Part shown: piece after piece, positions 14,260 to 16,930 of the stretch | Layout: every line of letters starts with the position of its first letter | Numbering within the stretch: the stretch's first letter is position 1 | Notes under the pieces: generated by a model | What the model was told of the DNA's origin: nothing | The model's input: the letters and a program-made list of their open reading frames with translations, nothing else | Database searches by the model: none | Translations under genes and position numbers: made by a program | Source: an uncultured Candidatus Saccharibacteria bacterium | GTDB taxonomy: Bacteria > Patescibacteriota > Saccharimonadia > Saccharimonadales > Saccharimonadaceae | Direction: 5' to 3' | NCBI GenBank assembly: GCA_948944455.1 | Contig: CARBES010000023.1 | Location: 1-16,930 of the forward strand | Length of the DNA stretch: 16,930 bases

Positions 14260-15333
14260 ATGACTAAAAAAGCTACTAAACCAGAGACAGCAACGGAAGA
14301 TTCTGGCAAAAAACAGGCGCTAGACTTAGCAATTCAACAGATTACGAAACAGTTTGGGACCGGTTCAATCATGAAACTCGGCGAATCGCAAAAAATTGAT
14401 GTGGAATTGTTACCTTCGGGGTCTTTATCACTAGACTTAGCATTAGGCGGTGGCTATCCTAAAGGACGTATTATCGAGATTTATGGTCCAGAATCATCCG
14501 GCAAAACCACTCTGGCATTACATGCAATTGCGGAAATTCAGAAGCAGGGCGGACAAGCAGCATTTATTGATGCTGAGCATGCGCTTGACCCATCCTACGC
14601 CAAAAAAATTGGTGTCGATACGGACAATCTATTTATCTCGCAGCCAGACAATGGTGAGCAAGCTCTTGAAATTTGTGAAACTCTAGTGCGAAGCGGTGCG
14701 GTAGATTTGATTGTGGTCGACTCGGTGGCAGCACTCGTACCGCAGGCAGAAATCGATGGAGATATGGGTGATGCGCAAATGGGGTTACAGGCACGCCTTA
14801 TGTCGCAAGCAATGCGTAAACTAACTGGCATTATTTCAAAGTCGAAGGCAACGGTAATTTTCATCAACCAAATCCGCATGAAGATTGGTGTAATGTTTGG
14901 CAACCCGGAGACCACGACCGGCGGTAATGCCCTGAAATTCTATGCTTCAGTACGTATGGATATCCGTCGAATTGGGCAAATCAAAGAGGGCGATAACATT
15001 GCTGGTAATCGTACGAAAGTAAAAATCGTAAAGAATAAGATTGCGGCACCGTTCCGTACGGCTGAATTTGATATTATGTACAATGAAGGAATCAGTAAAA
15101 CCGGCGACGTGCTTGATCTAGCGATTGCGAAGGGTATTATTGATAAAGCCGGAGCATTCTTAAAATATAAGGGCGAAACCATTGCACAGGGTCGCGAAGC
15201 GGCAAAAGCTTTGCTGAAGTCGGATCCGGCCTTGCTTAACGAGATTGACCAGCAAGTACGCACAGCGTCTGGATTAGACGAAGATGGAGAACTAGCTATG
15301 ACTCCAGACGAAAATGAAGGGCTAGAAGCTTAG
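14260..15333 (+). CDS. recA: recombinase RecA
   Basis: The DNA-dependent ATPase that forms filaments on single-stranded DNA and drives homologous recombination and repair. It has 357 residues, standard length. Walker A is GPESSGKTT (76-84). The family signature includes FIDAEHALDPSYAKKIGVD, LIVVDSVAALVPQAEIDGDMGD and the DNA-binding loop region VIFINQIRMKIGVMFGNPETTTGGNALKFYASVR. KVKIVKNKIAAPFR and the acidic C-terminal tail (DEDGELAMTPDENEGLEA) are also typical. Its regulator recX follows after 4 bases, the usual recA-recX operon. Confidence 0.98.
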   Translation: MTKKATKPETATEDSGKKQALDLAIQQITKQFGTGSIMKLGESQKIDVELLPSGSLSLDLALGGGYPKGRIIEIYGPESSGKTTLALHAIAEIQKQGGQAAFIDAEHALDPSYAKKIGVDTDNLFISQPDNGEQALEICETLVRSGAVDLIVVDSVAALVPQAEIDGDMGDAQMGLQARLMSQAMRKLTGIISKSKATVIFINQIRMKIGVMFGNPETTTGGNALKFYASVRMDIRRIGQIKEGDNIAGNRTKVKIVKNKIAAPFRTAEFDIMYNEGISKTGDVLDLAIAKGIIDKAGAFLKYKGETIAQGREAAKALLKSDPALLNEIDQQVRTASGLDEDGELAMTPDENEGLEA

Positions 15334-15337
15334 AGTA

Positions 15338-16237
15338 ATGCTCGAAATCGAGTCGTTCGAGGATGATATCGTAGGAGGTGGGCTGGCCGGCTTACAGAAC
15401 GATAGGCTTGACGAAGATGATGAAGACCCAGATATGGAAATACGTCGGCGCGAAGCCGAGATGATTTACGGGTCGGCGAGCGACGTCAATGGACCCGTCG
15501 GTAAAACCGGCGGGCAGGGGGATAGTGACGAATGGGAAGACTATTTTGCGGAAGCGGAAACTTGGACAATAACCCGCCTCACGCCGGGCGTTCGCGACCA
15601 AAACCGCGTTAATGTATTTCTAGATGGACATTTTGCTTTTTCGCTCGACGTAGCACAGGTTATCGACTTAGATGTTAAAGTTAATCAGAAAGTCGACAAG
15701 GAGCGATTAAAAAGTCTGCAATGCGCTTCAGAATTCGGAAAACTTTATCAGCGGACGTTGGAGTGGGTTTTAACTCGACCGCATTCAGTACGCGAAACGC
15801 GTGATTATTTAAAACGGCGCAAGTTTAAGCGGCAAATGCTGAACCGTCAGCGTGCGCGTGAGGAAAAACGTCCGCTACCAGAAATTCAAGACGAGATTGC
15901 GGCGCAAGTACTTGAACGATTAATAGAAAAAGGCTACTTAGACGACTTGAAATTCGCAAAATTCTATGTTGAAAACCGCCACGTGCGTAAAGGCATAAGC
16001 CATAAACGACTACGGATGGAGTTAAAACGTAAAGGGGTAGACGACGAAAAAATACATATCGCGATGAATGTAGTGCCAAGAGACGAGAATGAAGAAATCA
16101 TGAAGATGATCGCAAAAAAACGCAAAAAGTACAATGACTTCCAATTGGTGGGGTACCTCTCAAGGCAAGGATTTGATTTGCAAACTGCTAAAACCGCAGT
16201 CGAACGTTACAAGGCTGAAAGTGGGGGAGAGTCGTAA
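15338..16237 (+). CDS. recX: RecX family RecA regulator with an acidic N-terminal extension
   Basis: RecX proteins bind and cap RecA filaments and limit recombinase activity. The conserved part begins near residue 76 (ITRLTPG) and continues through VFLDGHFAFSLDVAQVIDL, helical repeats with SVRETRDYLKRRKF, VLERLIEKGYLDDLKFAKFYVENR and GISHKRLRMELKRKGVDDEKI to the last repeat. Residues 1 to about 75 are an extra, probably disordered segment with about 24 Asp/Glu and few basic residues; ordinary RecX lacks it. The start at 15338 is 4 bases after the recA stop with no clear ribosome-binding site, so coupling is likely. A later in-frame Met at residue 33 is an alternative start. Confidence 0.88.
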   Translation: MLEIESFEDDIVGGGLAGLQNDRLDEDDEDPDMEIRRREAEMIYGSASDVNGPVGKTGGQGDSDEWEDYFAEAETWTITRLTPGVRDQNRVNVFLDGHFAFSLDVAQVIDLDVKVNQKVDKERLKSLQCASEFGKLYQRTLEWVLTRPHSVRETRDYLKRRKFKRQMLNRQRAREEKRPLPEIQDEIAAQVLERLIEKGYLDDLKFAKFYVENRHVRKGISHKRLRMELKRKGVDDEKIHIAMNVVPRDENEEIMKMIAKKRKKYNDFQLVGYLSRQGFDLQTAKTAVERYKAESGGES

Positions 16238-16263
16238 GCTTCTACGAATGCTCCATGGCATAG

Positions 16264-16872
16264 CTAACCGTCGCTACGCACAATGCGACTATCTGGAGCA
16301 AAGTCGGGTTCGCGAAAAGGATTAACGAAGTTCGGGATAAAATCAGCTGAAGCGTCGGTAGTAGCTTTGGATTTAGCGGCTTCTTTCTCACTCTTAACAA
16401 TCACTTCATAATCATTCACTTCTAGGATTCGGCTGCGCGGGATGGTCAGCTCAGGATCAAGAAAAGACTTCATCAGTGGGCGTTGAACTATTAGCTGATA
16501 AATTTGCCAATCTTCCGCGATAACAACAAATTCCGAAACCTTGCCGAGTTTTTCATGCTTCTTCGTTACAACCTTGAGTCCAGTTAGCGAGAAGTTCAGA
16601 TCCAGGACTTTCTTAATCCGAACAACTTCTTCACCATCGACAAGTTCGTCAATCGAATCAATAATGAACCCAAGCGAAGAAACTTCACGGATGCCGTCAA
16701 CTGGTAGAATATCACCAACACCGTCACGTCCAACAAGCGCCCCTTCGACCCGAAAAGCGATAACTTTCAGGTTGTCAGGATCAATAATCGGCTCAATCAC
16801 GCGAGCAACCTCTCCCCCTACATGCAGACTAAGGATCGGGAAGCCGAGAAGATGCGAACCATTGATTAACAT
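16264..16872 (-). CDS. PRC-barrel domain protein
   Basis: A soluble protein of 203 residues when started at the ATG at 16872-16870. Two PRC-barrel-like units are seen: residues about 1-75 (LLGFPILSLHVGGEVARVIEPIIDP.., then VDGIREVSSLGFIID) and about 80-160 (FSLTGLKVVTKKHEKLGKVSEFVVIAEDWQIYQLIVQ). PRC barrels occur in RimM, photosynthetic reaction-centre H subunits and many proteins of unknown role; here no catalytic residues are implied. The final 40 residues are charged and probably disordered. An upstream GTG at 16902 would add 10 residues, but the -10 box lies inside that stretch. The gene converges on recX with a 26-base gap and no obvious terminator. Confidence 0.85.
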   Translation of the reverse strand: MLINGSHLLGFPILSLHVGGEVARVIEPIIDPDNLKVIAFRVEGALVGRDGVGDILPVDGIREVSSLGFIIDSIDELVDGEEVVRIKKVLDLNFSLTGLKVVTKKHEKLGKVSEFVVIAEDWQIYQLIVQRPLMKSFLDPELTIPRSRILEVNDYEVIVKSEKEAAKSKATTDASADFIPNFVNPFREPDFAPDSRIVRSDG

Positions 16873-16878
16873 AATTAT

Positions 16879-16887
16879 ATTATAGCA
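16879..16887 (-). promoter_or_regulatory. extended -10 promoter of the PRC-barrel gene (leaderless)
   Basis: TGC-TATAAT on the minus strand (16887-16879) ends 6 bases before the ATG at 16872. This sets the start codon and predicts a leaderless mRNA. Confidence 0.7.
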
Positions 16888-16930
16888 TATATGGAGGTCC
16901 ACTTCTATATATTATTCGGTAGTTTTTACT

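Noticed and set aside
15374..15381. AGGAGGTG as a ribosome-binding site for a shorter RecX
   Set aside because: No ATG, GTG or TTG lies at proper distance in frame (only CTG), and the bases simply encode Val-Gly-Gly.
16873..16902. GTG start for the PRC-barrel gene
   Set aside because: The extended -10 box lies inside this 30-base stretch, so the codons would be upstream of the transcript start. The ATG at 16872 fits the leaderless pattern.
1..16930. Alternative genetic code (UGA as glycine)
   Set aside because: murB ends in TGA overlapping the folD start, and all recognisable proteins have normal length under the standard code.
1..16930. CRISPR array, IS element or prophage
   Set aside because: No regularly spaced repeats, transposase, integrase or structural phage genes are visible on either strand.

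Overview
The window looks like a chromosomal segment from a small-genome bacterium of the Candidate Phyla Radiation, most likely a Saccharibacteria (TM7) relative. This placement is inference. It rests on short intergenic gaps, moderate GC with standard-code stops (murB ends in TGA, so the UGA-glycine code of Gracilibacteria/SR1 is not in use), an HTH domain fused to MurA, a C-terminal remnant of a repeated FISUMP-like surface domain, a VanZ-RDD membrane protein, and compact housekeeping genes. No phage, IS or CRISPR structure is visible.

Layout, left to right. (1) Positions 1-1260 form a gene-poor, structure-rich end. It holds a candidate minus-strand structured RNA with its own promoter, the remnant of a surface-protein gene, a leaderless MerR-family regulator followed by two related hairpins, and a minus-strand tRNA-Lys(CUU) with a folded trailer and a strong terminator. 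(2) Positions 1389-4508, plus strand: a VanZ-RDD membrane protein, then murB and folD overlapping by 4 bases, closed by a hairpin terminator. (3) Positions 4524-9234, minus strand: lepA, then an AAA/ABC-like ATPase, then a large fusion of a MATE transporter and a cytidylate-kinase-like domain. A terminator that contains a promoter -10 box separates the last gene from the first two. (4) Positions 9243-12796, plus strand: tilS (divergent from lepA across 39 bp), a GalU-like sugar nucleotidyltransferase and an HTH-MurA fusion. A SUKH-TPR protein follows 3 bases after murA. (5) Positions 14003-16237: a 257-base spacer with possible RNA structure, then recA and recX. (6) A convergent PRC-barrel protein closes the window.

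The envelope theme is strong: murB, murA, a GalU-like enzyme and VanZ all bear on peptidoglycan or surface polymers. The second theme is information processing: recA/recX, tilS, lepA and tRNA-Lys.

Two patterns run across the whole window. Nearly every promoter is an extended -10 (TGn-TATAAT) with no good -35. In seven of them the -10 box sits only 6-10 bases before the ATG, which predicts leaderless or almost leaderless mRNAs; galU and recA instead have normal leaders with Shine-Dalgarno sequences. The most unusual items are the candidate structured RNA at the left end, the MATE-cytidylate-kinase fusion, and the HTH-MurA fusion with a dyad overlapping its own promoter.
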